Origin: Acidobacteriota bacterium
Lineage (GTDB): Bacteria > Acidobacteriota > Terriglobia > Terriglobales > Acidobacteriaceae
NCBI GenBank assembly: GCA_021781075.1
Contig: JAJXXN010000288.1
Span: 1 to 13,186 of the forward strand
Reading direction: 5' to 3'
Length of the DNA stretch: 13,186 bases
Each line of letters begins with the position of its first letter. The first letter of the stretch is position 1. Under the pieces are notes generated by a model that searched no databases, had not been told where the DNA came from, and was given only the letters and a program-made list of their open reading frames with translations. The translations under genes were made by a program, and so were the position numbers. Of the stretch, positions 1-6,388 are shown one piece after another.

Positions 1-36
1 CAGAAATCCCCAGTGGGCGATATCAGAAAGAATACA

Positions 37-63
37 GGCGGCCGCAAAAATGCTGCGGCCGCC
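37..63. terminator. GC-rich hairpin, possible terminator
   Basis: The arms GGCGGCCGCA (37-46) and TGCGGCCGCC (54-63) pair perfectly over 10 bp around a 7-base loop. On the + strand no T-run follows. On the - strand the stem is followed by a moderately T-rich TGTATTCTTTCT. It could end transcription from either side, but the gene it would serve is not visible here. Confidence 0.35.
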
Positions 64-64
64 C

Positions 65-79
65 TGGTGGAGACCACCA
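65..79. repeat. Short inverted repeat TGGTGG-AGA-CCACCA
   Basis: The 6-bp arms TGGTGG (65-70) and CCACCA (74-79) are perfect around a 3-base spacer. The repeat sits directly beside the larger hairpin at 37-63. It may be a second small hairpin or a half-site pair for a regulator; nothing in the sequence decides between these. Confidence 0.35.
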
Positions 80-262
80 AACAGAAAGTTGAAAGGCCCT
101 GATGCCAACCAGAACACAACATCGACAACACATTCGGAATTGCCTGTTATCAATTACATATTCCGCCGCGGCGCCCATGTCTATGCCGGAAGCGGATTAT
201 TCCTTTGTTTTAGCGACATCATGCAAATCCCGCCCCACTCAACACCAAATGAGGAGTGCAAC

Positions 263-277
263 CAACCCGGCGGGTTG
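263..277. promoter_or_regulatory. Inverted repeat CAACCC-GGC-GGGTTG, candidate operator
   Basis: Perfect 6-bp arms surround a 3-base centre, about 95 bp upstream of the enolase-family start codon and 25 bp upstream of the 16-bp palindrome. Its position suits a regulator site or a small RNA hairpin. The function is inferred from place and symmetry only. Confidence 0.3.
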
Positions 278-302
278 AACAATGCAATGAACAGTAAAGC
301 GC

Positions 303-318
303 AATCCTGCGCAGGATT
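303..318. promoter_or_regulatory. Perfect 16-bp palindrome, candidate operator
   Basis: AATCCTGCGCAGGATT reads the same on both strands with no spacer. It ends 53 bases before the ATG of the enolase-family gene, where a repressor or activator of a catabolic operon would normally bind. Catabolic sugar-acid operons are often controlled by dimeric GntR-, LacI- or IclR-type regulators that bind such sites. No regulator gene is present in the window to pair it with, so the regulator class is unknown. Confidence 0.45.
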
Positions 319-371
319 CCAACACTTCATACCGGCTTCACATCCTGAATAATGAACACGGGAGCACACGC

Positions 372-1490
372 ATGAAGATTACCCGGGTTGAAGCCCTTTA
401 TCTCCGCCTGCCCGAGGTCAAGGAGCAGTGTGACAGCGGACAGGATGTTTTGATAGTCCGCGTCCACACCGATGCCGGCATCATCGGGATAGGGGAGGTG
501 GATTCGAGCCCGCTCGCGGCCAAAGGCGCAATCGAAGGACCGTTTTCGCACACCATCACCTCGGGACTTGGGGCGCTGCTCATCGGCGAGGACCCGTTTG
601 AAATTGAACGTCTTTGGTACAAGATGTACGAGCAGAACATCTACTCAGGCCGGCGTGGCATCGCCATCCATGCGATGAGCGGCATCGACATGGCGCTATG
701 GGACATCAAGGGCAAGGCGCTCGGCCTGCCGGTGTGGAAGTTGCTTGGCGGCGGCTTCCACAAAAAGATCCGCTGTTATGCAAGCAACCTGTTTGGCCCC
801 ACGCCGGCCGCAACACGCGACCTTGCCATGAAGTTCCGCGACCTGGGATTTGATGCGGTGAAATTTGGCTGGCAACCCCTGGGCGAGAGCGAGAAGAAAG
901 ACATTGCACTGGTGAGCGCGGCGCGCGAAGGCCTGGGTGATGATTGCGACCTGATGATTGACGCAGGCCTGGTGTACGACGCGAAGACGGCCATCCAACG
1001 CGCCCGCGCCTTCAGCGATTACAAGATTTTCTGGCTAGAAGAGCCGCTGCATCCGGACAACTACGAGGGCTATCGCCGCCTTTCAGAGGCGACTGATGTG
1101 CGCATAGCAGCCGGCGAAGAAGAGAGCTCGCGGTTGAGCTACCTGGAATTGATGGACAAAGGCAAGATAGACATTGTTCAGGTTGATCTCGCCCGCTGCG
1201 GCGGGTTCACCGAGGCGATGAAGATTGCCTCGCTGGCCTGGGACCGCGGTCTTCCGGTTGCAAACCATGGCTTTACAACTTACATCAACGTCGCCGCGGC
1301 GCTGCATTGGCTCAACGCGATTCCCAACGCGCTGATTTGCGAGTACGTGGCACAGACCAACACCTCGCTGCGCGATATGCTCACCCGGCAGGATTTTGTT
1401 TTTGAGGATGGCTACCTCCGCATGCCCGAGGCGCCGGGGCTTGGCATAGACCTGATTGAGGAAACGGTCAACAAGCTGCGCGTCAGTTGA
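372..1490 (+). CDS. Enolase-superfamily enzyme (mandelate racemase/muconate lactonizing type), probable sugar-acid dehydratase
   Basis: This 372-residue protein has the usual length and two-part build of the family: an N-terminal capping domain (about 1-115) and a C-terminal TIM-barrel. Visible landmarks are the capping-domain stretch GIDMALWDIKGKALGLPV (104-121), a barrel Lys164 in AVKFGW, the three likely Mg2+ ligands Asp197 (MIDAG), Glu223 (WLEEP) and Glu249 (AAGEE), the acid/base pair Asp272 (VQVDLARCGG) and His299 (ANHG), and Glu324 (CEY). Where mandelate racemase has the second Lys of its KxK motif, this protein has Gly166, so one of the two classical bases is absent. That favours one-sided proton abstraction by the His-Asp pair, as in acid-sugar dehydratases, over racemisation. 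The substrate cannot be told. The ATG has GGAG seven bases upstream. The SDR gene follows after 33 bp, so the two are probably one operon for catabolism of a sugar acid or related hydroxy acid in the cytoplasm. Confidence 0.88.
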   Translation: MKITRVEALYLRLPEVKEQCDSGQDVLIVRVHTDAGIIGIGEVDSSPLAAKGAIEGPFSHTITSGLGALLIGEDPFEIERLWYKMYEQNIYSGRRGIAIHAMSGIDMALWDIKGKALGLPVWKLLGGGFHKKIRCYASNLFGPTPAATRDLAMKFRDLGFDAVKFGWQPLGESEKKDIALVSAAREGLGDDCDLMIDAGLVYDAKTAIQRARAFSDYKIFWLEEPLHPDNYEGYRRLSEATDVRIAAGEEESSRLSYLELMDKGKIDIVQVDLARCGGFTEAMKIASLAWDRGLPVANHGFTTYINVAAALHWLNAIPNALICEYVAQTNTSLRDMLTRQDFVFEDGYLRMPEAPGLGIDLIEETVNKLRVS

Positions 1491-1523
1491 GCGCAACCTA
1501 CGGCGGGGCCGGCAAGGAGACAC

Positions 1524-2282
1524 ATGCAGAAAAACCAGATCAACCTGACGGGGCGCAGCGCGATTGTGACGGGCGGGGCGCAAGGCATTGGATTTGCGAT
1601 AGCCGGGCGGTTGCTTGCATCAGGCGCAACGGTTGCCCTTTGGGACCGCGACGCCGAAGAACTCGCCGTAGCCAAAGCCGGGCTTGGGAACCCGGATGCC
1701 GTCACCACGCACACGGTTGATGTCACCGATGCCGAGGCGCTTGTGCGGGCGGCAGGCGAGGTGCGCAAACTGCGCGGGGCCATCGACATTCTTGTTGCCA
1801 ACGCCGGCATTGCCGGTCCCAACCACAAGCTCTGGGAGTACCCACATGCCGAGTGGCTGCGCGTGTGTGAGATCAACCTCATCGGCGTTTACAATTCATG
1901 CCGCGCCGTGACGCCGCACATGATTGGGCAGAATTACGGCCGCATCATCAATGTTGCCTCCATTGCCGGCAAAGAGGGCAACCCGAACGCATCGGCATAC
2001 AGCGCGTCAAAGGCGGGGGTGATTGCACTGACAAAATCACTGGGCAAAGAAACCGCCGAATACAACATTGCCGTAAACTGCATTTCACCGGCCGCGGCGC
2101 GTACTCGAATCTTCGACCAGATGAGCGATGAGCACATCCACTACATGCTCGCGAAAATTCCACGCGGGCGTTTTGTGGAGGTGGATGAGGTGGCGGCCAT
2201 GGTTGCCTGGCTGGCGAGTGAAGAAAATTCGTTCACCACCGGTGCCGTATTTGATTTGAGCGGAGGACGGGCTACCTACTGA
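1524..2282 (+). CDS. Short-chain dehydrogenase/reductase (SDR), classical type, probably NAD-dependent
   Basis: This 252-residue protein is a single Rossmann domain of normal length for a classical SDR. Visible motifs are the cofactor glycine motif TGGAQGIG (16-23), Asp41 at the end of strand 2 (which favours NAD(H) over NADP(H)), NAG (93-95), Asn118, and the catalytic Ser146, Tyr159 and Lys163 in YSASK. After the active site the usual PG is replaced by Pro189-Ala190 in ISPAAART, a mild deviation. The protein resembles FabG-like polyol or hydroxy-acid dehydrogenases rather than a lipid-synthesis FabG, because it stands directly behind an enolase-superfamily enzyme with only 33 bp between. I infer that it oxidises or reduces a hydroxyl/keto group in the same catabolic route. 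The ATG is preceded by AAGGAG four bases away. No terminator is seen right after the stop. Confidence 0.88.
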   Translation: MQKNQINLTGRSAIVTGGAQGIGFAIAGRLLASGATVALWDRDAEELAVAKAGLGNPDAVTTHTVDVTDAEALVRAAGEVRKLRGAIDILVANAGIAGPNHKLWEYPHAEWLRVCEINLIGVYNSCRAVTPHMIGQNYGRIINVASIAGKEGNPNASAYSASKAGVIALTKSLGKETAEYNIAVNCISPAAARTRIFDQMSDEHIHYMLAKIPRGRFVEVDEVAAMVAWLASEENSFTTGAVFDLSGGRATY

Positions 2283-2383
2283 AATCAGCCCGATATGGAA
2301 GCGGCCGCTTGGTCCCGGTTGCCAGAAGATTGCTTTTCATCAACATTTTTTTTCACAGGGCGAAATCTCTCTCCTGCGCCCCG

Positions 2384-2412
2384 TTGACCGTGCTGACCAC
2401 AACCCGGAGAAT
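2384..2412 (+). promoter_or_regulatory. Candidate sigma-70-type promoter before the DUF6580-like gene
   Basis: TTGACC (2384-2389) matches five of six -35 bases. GAGAAT (2407-2412) lies 17 bases further and matches four of six -10 bases. The start codon is 31 bases downstream. The 160-bp gap after the SDR gene suggests the membrane-protein gene has its own promoter, but the -10 is poor. Confidence 0.25.
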
Positions 2413-2442
2413 ATAAAGACCAACCAACGTCTCGAGGTTCCA

Positions 2443-2976
2443 ATGTTTGCCTATATTTTTCTGGTTTTGGCAGTCCTTAGCAGAATTCTTCCCCATGCCG
2501 GGTGGTTTAACTTTACCGTGGTCGGTGGGGCACTGCTCTTCTTTGGCGCGCGCCGCCCCATGCGCGAAAGCATTTTGCCGGTCGTGGCGTTGATGGCGCT
2601 CGACAGCTACCTGACGGTGGTTCAATACGGTTACGGATTCCATTTGGCCGAGTACCTGCCGACCTGGGCTTGGTATTTTGGGATGATCTGGCTGGGCAGC
2701 GCGCTCTTGGGGAAGCCCACTTTTCTGCGCGCGGTGGCGGCGATTGTTGCCGGGCCGACGAGCTTTTTCCTGGTTTCAAATTTTGTTGTCTGGGCCACGG
2801 GCACAATGTATGCCAAGAGCATTGCCGGGCTGATGAGCTGTTATGCGGCCGGGGTTCCGTTTTATCGCAATGACGTGGCTTCAACCGCGCTCACGGTGGC
2901 GATTGCCTTTGGCGCGCCGGCTTTGGCGGGCATGATGAGCCTGAAGGCGGCAACGGCAAAAGCGACCCGCGGCTGA
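2443..2976 (+). CDS. DUF6580-like integral membrane protein
   Basis: This 177-residue protein is very hydrophobic and has about five likely membrane segments: near 2-14, 24-36, 44-62, 75-112 (one or two helices) and 145-165. It carries landmarks I associate with the DUF6580 family of putative transport proteins: an N-terminal RILPH followed by NFT and VGG (14-29), SNFVVW (112-117), and GLMSCYAAGVPFYRN (129-143). The tail is short and positively charged. The transported substrate, if any, is unknown. Family members look like small substrate-binding membrane subunits, but no partner genes are beside it. The start codon has GAGG five bases upstream. A strong hairpin follows 17 bases after the stop, so the gene probably forms its own unit. 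Confidence 0.75.
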   Translation: MFAYIFLVLAVLSRILPHAGWFNFTVVGGALLFFGARRPMRESILPVVALMALDSYLTVVQYGYGFHLAEYLPTWAWYFGMIWLGSALLGKPTFLRAVAAIVAGPTSFFLVSNFVVWATGTMYAKSIAGLMSCYAAGVPFYRNDVASTALTVAIAFGAPALAGMMSLKAATAKATRG

Positions 2977-2993
2977 TAAGCCGGCGTAAAAAT

Positions 2994-3023
2994 ACAGGGC
3001 GCGGCCGAGAGGCTGCGCCCTGT
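2994..3023. terminator. Bidirectional rho-independent terminator with GAGA loop
   Basis: Arms ACAGGGCGCGGCC (2994-3006) and GGCTGCGCCCTGT (3011-3023) form a 13-bp stem with one G-U pair and a GAGA tetraloop of the stable GNRA class. On the + strand TTGCTTTT follows; on the - strand the stem is followed by ATTTTTAC. It sits between two convergent genes, 17 bases past the DUF6580-like stop and 16 bases past the VTT-protein stop, so it can end transcription from both sides. Confidence 0.85.
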
Positions 3024-3039
3024 TGCTTTTGATGCAGTG

Positions 3040-3639
3040 TCAGCCGATCTCTCCGCGCTTCTTTTTATTCCGCCACCACCAGGCAAATGCGATTGCGCCA
3101 AGAATGAGGGCGATGAGGAAGGCCTTGAGCGAGTGGTGGGCGACGATTGCAACGGCGTCGGGGCCGAGTTTTATCACCAGCAGCGACAAAAGCAACCAGC
3201 GCACCATGCGGCCCGCAAAGACCGCGAGCATGAAGGGGAGGATGCGCATTTCAAAGACGCCCGCGCCGAAGACGAAGATTTTCCAGGGGGTCGGCGGCGG
3301 AAGCATGGAGGGGACGAGGACCGCCAAAAACTCCTGGCTCTCAAATTTGTCGCGCATTTTTTCCATCTTCTCGCGGCCCATGCGCTTCAACAGAAAAAGT
3401 TCGCCGCCGGCGCGTCCAAGTAGAAATGGAACGAGGCCGCCGATGGCCGAGCCTGCGGAGGCCATGAGGCAGACAAGCCAGAAACGGGGCTTGTCGGCCC
3501 AGATTGCGCCAGCGAGGATGAGGTCCATGGGTACGGGGATGGACGAGGAATCGAGCACCGCAACGGCGCCAATGCCCCAGATGCCGTACTGCGCCAGCCA
3601 GGCGAGCATCTTTGCCAAAAGCAGCTTCCATTTGCCCAT
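3040..3639 (-). CDS. VTT/DedA-type (SNARE-associated) membrane protein
   Basis: From the ATG at 3639 the protein has 199 residues, typical for the small DedA/YqaA-like group. Members are polytopic inner-membrane proteins linked to lipid or proton-coupled transport and envelope homeostasis. Family marks are DSSSIPVP (30-37) in the first re-entrant region, GSAIGGLVPFLLGRAGG (63-79), the second re-entrant region with MLPPPTPWKIFVFGAG (112-127), and Gly143-Arg144 in VFAGRMVRW. The C-terminus ends in a hydrophobic helix and a basic KKKR tail. The start is uncertain: the ATG at 3639 lacks a clear ribosome site, whereas an in-frame TTG at 3681 has AAAGGA seven bases upstream and would add 14 residues. 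Longer extensions reach into the tonB-like gene and look non-coding. The gene is divergent from the TonB-like gene. Confidence 0.85.
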   Translation of the reverse strand: MGKWKLLLAKMLAWLAQYGIWGIGAVAVLDSSSIPVPMDLILAGAIWADKPRFWLVCLMASAGSAIGGLVPFLLGRAGGELFLLKRMGREKMEKMRDKFESQEFLAVLVPSMLPPPTPWKIFVFGAGVFEMRILPFMLAVFAGRMVRWLLLSLLVIKLGPDAVAIVAHHSLKAFLIALILGAIAFAWWWRNKKKRGEIG

Positions 3640-3708
3640 CCAACCGGTGGCCAGGGCTGTTTGTGCAATCGAGAAAGGCAATCCGCCGTCCTTTGCGTGG
3701 GTTTGCCC

Positions 3709-3720
3709 GTCTATATAGAC
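3709..3720. promoter_or_regulatory. Perfect 12-bp palindrome GTCTATATAGAC in a divergent intergenic region
   Basis: The palindrome lies between the divergent VTT and TonB-like genes. Read on the - strand its TATATA core could be a -10 element that places the start of transcription just before the TTG candidate start of the VTT gene. Its symmetry could also make it a regulator site covering that -10. No good -35 is seen. Confidence 0.3.
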
Positions 3721-3841
3721 AATTCCGGGCGCAATTTTTATTGTACGTGCTGAAGAATGCCACAGCCTTCCGCATACCCCGGATGCGCCGGAAAATGAGA
3801 AAATAAATAGGGCAAGCCACAAGCCTGAGCAATCGAGAAGA

Positions 3842-4885
3842 ATGCAATCACTCTTCAATCACAAGAAATCCACCCGCGTCAGGCATACCCCCACACCGGA
3901 TGAGCCTGTCGTGGAGACGGCCGCTGCGCCGATACTGGGCTCGCATTCGCGTTGGGCCGATTACAACACCTATGAACTGCTGGACATGATCAGCGAGCTT
4001 GAGGACGAGCGGCGCTGGTCGCGATTGCGTGAAGGGATATATCTTGCAATATTTATCCACATTCTGATTCTTTCAGCCATCACGTGGATTCCGCGATACA
4101 TCCTGCATGTGCCGACGGTGATTGACCCGATAGAGGCAATCCAGAAGCGGAACCTGCAGTATCTTGACCTGCCCAACGATGCGCTGACCGTGCCCAAGCC
4201 GATAATCCGGCCTGCGCCTGTAAAGCCGCCGCAGGTGGACCAGAAGACGCTGGATCGCCTGCAGGTTGAGCAGCCGGTCAAGATTCCTGAGCCGGAGATG
4301 CCAAAACCAGAGCCGCCGAAGGAAGAGGCCGTGGCAACGCCCCCGCCAACGGCACTGCCCGCCACGCCGCAGCCTTCCATGGAGAGCCCCAGGCCGACGG
4401 CAGTGCCAGCAAGGCCGAATTTCAACCTCAAGGCGCAGAGCTCGATGGACGAGATGCGCTCGGCGATGCGTGGTTACGGGCCAGGCGAGATGACGAGCCA
4501 GCCGCGCGGAAACCGGATGCCGCTGCACCCCGGCGCGGGCGCGGGCGGCGTGCAGATTCTATCTGACACGCAAGGTGTTGATTTCAGCGCGTGGCTGCAG
4601 ATGTGGCATGATGAAACGCAGCGCACATGGGACCCGCTGATACCGGACGAAGTCAACCCGCCGATCTTGAAGCGTGGGCAGGTAATGATCCGCTTCAAGG
4701 TGCTGCCGAACGGGCGCCTGATGGATGGCAGCCTTACCCTGGAGGGCCGCTCCGGTGACACGGCGCTGGATCGGGCGGCATGGGGTGCATTGACCGGCTC
4801 CAACTATCCGCCGCTGCCAAGGGATTTCCACGGGCCTTACATCGAACTGCGCGCGCTGTTCATGTACAACATTGCGCCGCAATAA
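3842..4885 (+). CDS. TonB-family energy-transducer-like protein
   Basis: This 347-residue protein has the layout of TonB/TolA-type envelope transducers. It has a cytoplasmic N-terminal part with an acidic helix LLDMISELEDERR (46-58), one membrane anchor (about 65-85), a Pro/Glu/Lys-rich periplasm-spanning segment (about 115-195, with repeated PKP, EPP and PPP), a Gly-rich hinge (228-236) and a C-terminal domain (about 246-345) with VMIRFKVLPNGRLMDGSLTLEGRSGDTALDRAAWGAL, the strand-turn-strand-helix pattern of the TonB C-terminal fold. It would link the inner membrane to outer-membrane receptors or to the Tol system. No exbB, exbD or receptor gene is near, so it must draw on partners elsewhere. 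The extended cytoplasmic part before the anchor resembles TonB-like proteins of Acidobacteriota. The ribosome site is weak: GAGAAG abuts the ATG almost directly. Confidence 0.8.
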   Translation: MQSLFNHKKSTRVRHTPTPDEPVVETAAAPILGSHSRWADYNTYELLDMISELEDERRWSRLREGIYLAIFIHILILSAITWIPRYILHVPTVIDPIEAIQKRNLQYLDLPNDALTVPKPIIRPAPVKPPQVDQKTLDRLQVEQPVKIPEPEMPKPEPPKEEAVATPPPTALPATPQPSMESPRPTAVPARPNFNLKAQSSMDEMRSAMRGYGPGEMTSQPRGNRMPLHPGAGAGGVQILSDTQGVDFSAWLQMWHDETQRTWDPLIPDEVNPPILKRGQVMIRFKVLPNGRLMDGSLTLEGRSGDTALDRAAWGALTGSNYPPLPRDFHGPYIELRALFMYNIAPQ

Positions 4886-4948
4886 TGTGCCGGGCTCCGC
4901 ATCGTGATTTGATTTTCCCGGTTTGCCGACCAACCCAGCCGCTGAGCA

Positions 4949-6328
4949 TCACCCGCGATTATCCTGCAAGGTGTTCCCCTTTGGCAGTTGAATGCCGTCC
5001 TGCTCGAGCAGCGCTTCGTAGATTGGCGTCGGACGCCAATGGCGGGCCAACGCAAAGGCGCTCATGTTGGCAATCATCAAGGGCAGCACGAGCCCATAGC
5101 CGCCGGTCATTTCAAAGATGATAAGGATGCTGGTCATGGGTGCGCGGATGATGCCTGCGAAAACCGCGCCCATGCCCACGACGGCGAAGGCGCCGATCGA
5201 ATCCGTGGAGTGATGAAAGACGCTCACATCAATCCACCCCACGGTGCCGCCGAGCATTGCGCCCATGAAGAGCGAGGGGGCAAAGATGCCGCCCGCGCCG
5301 CCGCTTGAGTAGGAGCAGACCGTGGCGGCGAGTTTCAAGACGCAATAGGAGGCCATGGCCACAACAGTGAGAGAGCCCCCGCCGATGAGGGCCAGCGTCA
5401 GGGTTGCGTAGGGGTCGCCGGCAATGCCGTTTTGGTGAAAAAAGTAGAAACCCACAACCGCCAGCGCGCCGGTTGCAGCGCCGCCAATGGCCGGTTGCAA
5501 CCAGGCCGGCACGCGCCGCAAACCGCGGAACCATAGGCGTACACCGAGCAGAGAGTCCGTGAAGGCAATGGAGACAAAAGCCGCAAGAATGCCGAGCAGG
5601 GCATAGGAGACCAGGGAACTGGGATGGTCGAGCGAGTATTGCTTGTTGACGTGAAAGACTGGCCCGCTCTCGCTCAAGCCGCGCTCAACCACGGCGGCGA
5701 GCGCCGCGGCAACAATAATGCCGGAGAGCATTGTCTGGTCGAGGTCGCCGACAACTTCTTCCAGGGTGAAGGTGATGGCGGCGATGGGTGCATTGAAGGC
5801 CGCGGCGATTCCGGCCGCAACGCCCACCGAGGCCATGCGGCGGCAGTTGGCGGCACTCAACCTTGCAGTGCGCGCCAGCCAACTGCTGACGCCGGCGCAG
5901 ATCTGCACTGTTGGCCCCTCCAACCCCAGCGAGCCGCCTGTGCCAATCTGAATGGAGCAGAGGACGAACTTCCAGAAGGCATCGCGCAGGGGGACAAGCC
6001 CAAACCGGTTTGCATAGGCAACTTTGACGAAGGGTATGCCGCTGCCCGCGGCGCGCGGCGCAACGTAGGCAATCCCCAAGCCGCCGAGGATGCCGCCAAA
6101 CGCGGGAGTCAGGATGGTCCACCAAATCCAACTGGAACCGGGCGCCTGATTGGCCCGGTCAATGGCCAGCATCTCAACCAGCCTGATGGATTTGTGAAAG
6201 GTGACCGCGGCAAGCCCACAGGCGCCACCGGACAGGATGGTAAGCAGCAGCAACCGTTGCCGCTGGTTGGGCGCATGGCGCATCAGCCAGACAAGCAGAC
6301 TCTGATAGAGCCGGTGCAGGATTTGCAA
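4949..6328 (-). CDS. ClC-type chloride channel/antiporter without CBS domains
   Basis: This 459-residue integral membrane protein covers the full ClC core. All signature elements are visible: GSGIP (95-99, central Ser96), GSLGLEGP (132-139) with gating glutamate Glu137, LEE (189-191) with the proton-pathway glutamate Glu191, GGIFAP (346-351), and the C-terminal Tyr437 (RPTPIYEALL) matching the chloride-coordinating tyrosine of the E. coli protein. Both glutamates being present predicts Cl-/H+ exchange rather than a plain channel. The Ser-type GSGIP argues against a fluoride-specific ClC. No cytosolic CBS pair follows. The likely start is a TTG at 6328 with GGAG ten bases upstream; it keeps the N-terminal helix (YQSLLVWLMRH), whereas the first ATG, 16 codons later, would remove most of it. 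The gene lies 60 bp after the hydrolase on the same strand. Such antiporters serve acid resistance or ion balance. Confidence 0.93.
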   Translation of the reverse strand: MQILHRLYQSLLVWLMRHAPNQRQRLLLLTILSGGACGLAAVTFHKSIRLVEMLAIDRANQAPGSSWIWWTILTPAFGGILGGLGIAYVAPRAAGSGIPFVKVAYANRFGLVPLRDAFWKFVLCSIQIGTGGSLGLEGPTVQICAGVSSWLARTARLSAANCRRMASVGVAAGIAAAFNAPIAAITFTLEEVVGDLDQTMLSGIIVAAALAAVVERGLSESGPVFHVNKQYSLDHPSSLVSYALLGILAAFVSIAFTDSLLGVRLWFRGLRRVPAWLQPAIGGAATGALAVVGFYFFHQNGIAGDPYATLTLALIGGGSLTVVAMASYCVLKLAATVCSYSSGGAGGIFAPSLFMGAMLGGTVGWIDVSVFHHSTDSIGAFAVVGMGAVFAGIIRAPMTSILIIFEMTGGYGLVLPLMIANMSAFALARHWRPTPIYEALLEQDGIQLPKGNTLQDNRG

Positions 6329-6388
6329 GGCGGCAACACTCCGGTGAAAGGCAAATGACCTTGCTTTAATGATGCCATGAAGCCATGG

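Larger units (their letters stand above)
1..371. other. Gene-free leader rich in inverted repeats
   Basis: No convincing gene lies here. An open frame at 50-352 has no ribosome binding site, no recognisable domain, and runs through several palindromes. From left to right the stretch holds a 10-bp GC-rich hairpin (37-63), a second short hairpin (65-79), an AT-richer part around 120-165, an inverted repeat (263-277) and a perfect palindrome (303-318). It ends in the Shine-Dalgarno GGAG at 361-364, seven bases before the ATG of the enolase-family gene. I infer that it is the regulatory leader of that gene plus the downstream flank of a gene outside the window. I could not fix a promoter with confidence; TATCAA at 148-153 with an upstream TG is the best -10 candidate and is weak. 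Confidence 0.6.

Noticed and set aside
50..352. 100-residue frame in the left leader
   Set aside because: No ribosome site, no hydrophobic or domain pattern, and it runs through three inverted repeats including the perfect palindrome.
2299..2310. AAGCGGCCGCTT palindrome after the SDR gene as a partner of the GCGGCCGC hairpin at 37-63
   Set aside because: The same 8-base core also occurs inside acnA near 8942, so it is more likely a by-product of GC-rich sequence than an operon-flanking signal.
3640..3858. Further N-terminal extension of the VTT/DedA protein
   Set aside because: The added residues do not resemble the family, and they overlap the start of the divergent TonB-like gene and the probable promoter region. 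Only the 14-residue extension to the TTG at 3681 remains possible.
5624..6358. + strand frame opposite the ClC gene
   Set aside because: ClC signature motifs are all on the - strand; the + frame is rich in Gly, Asn and Gln without a domain.
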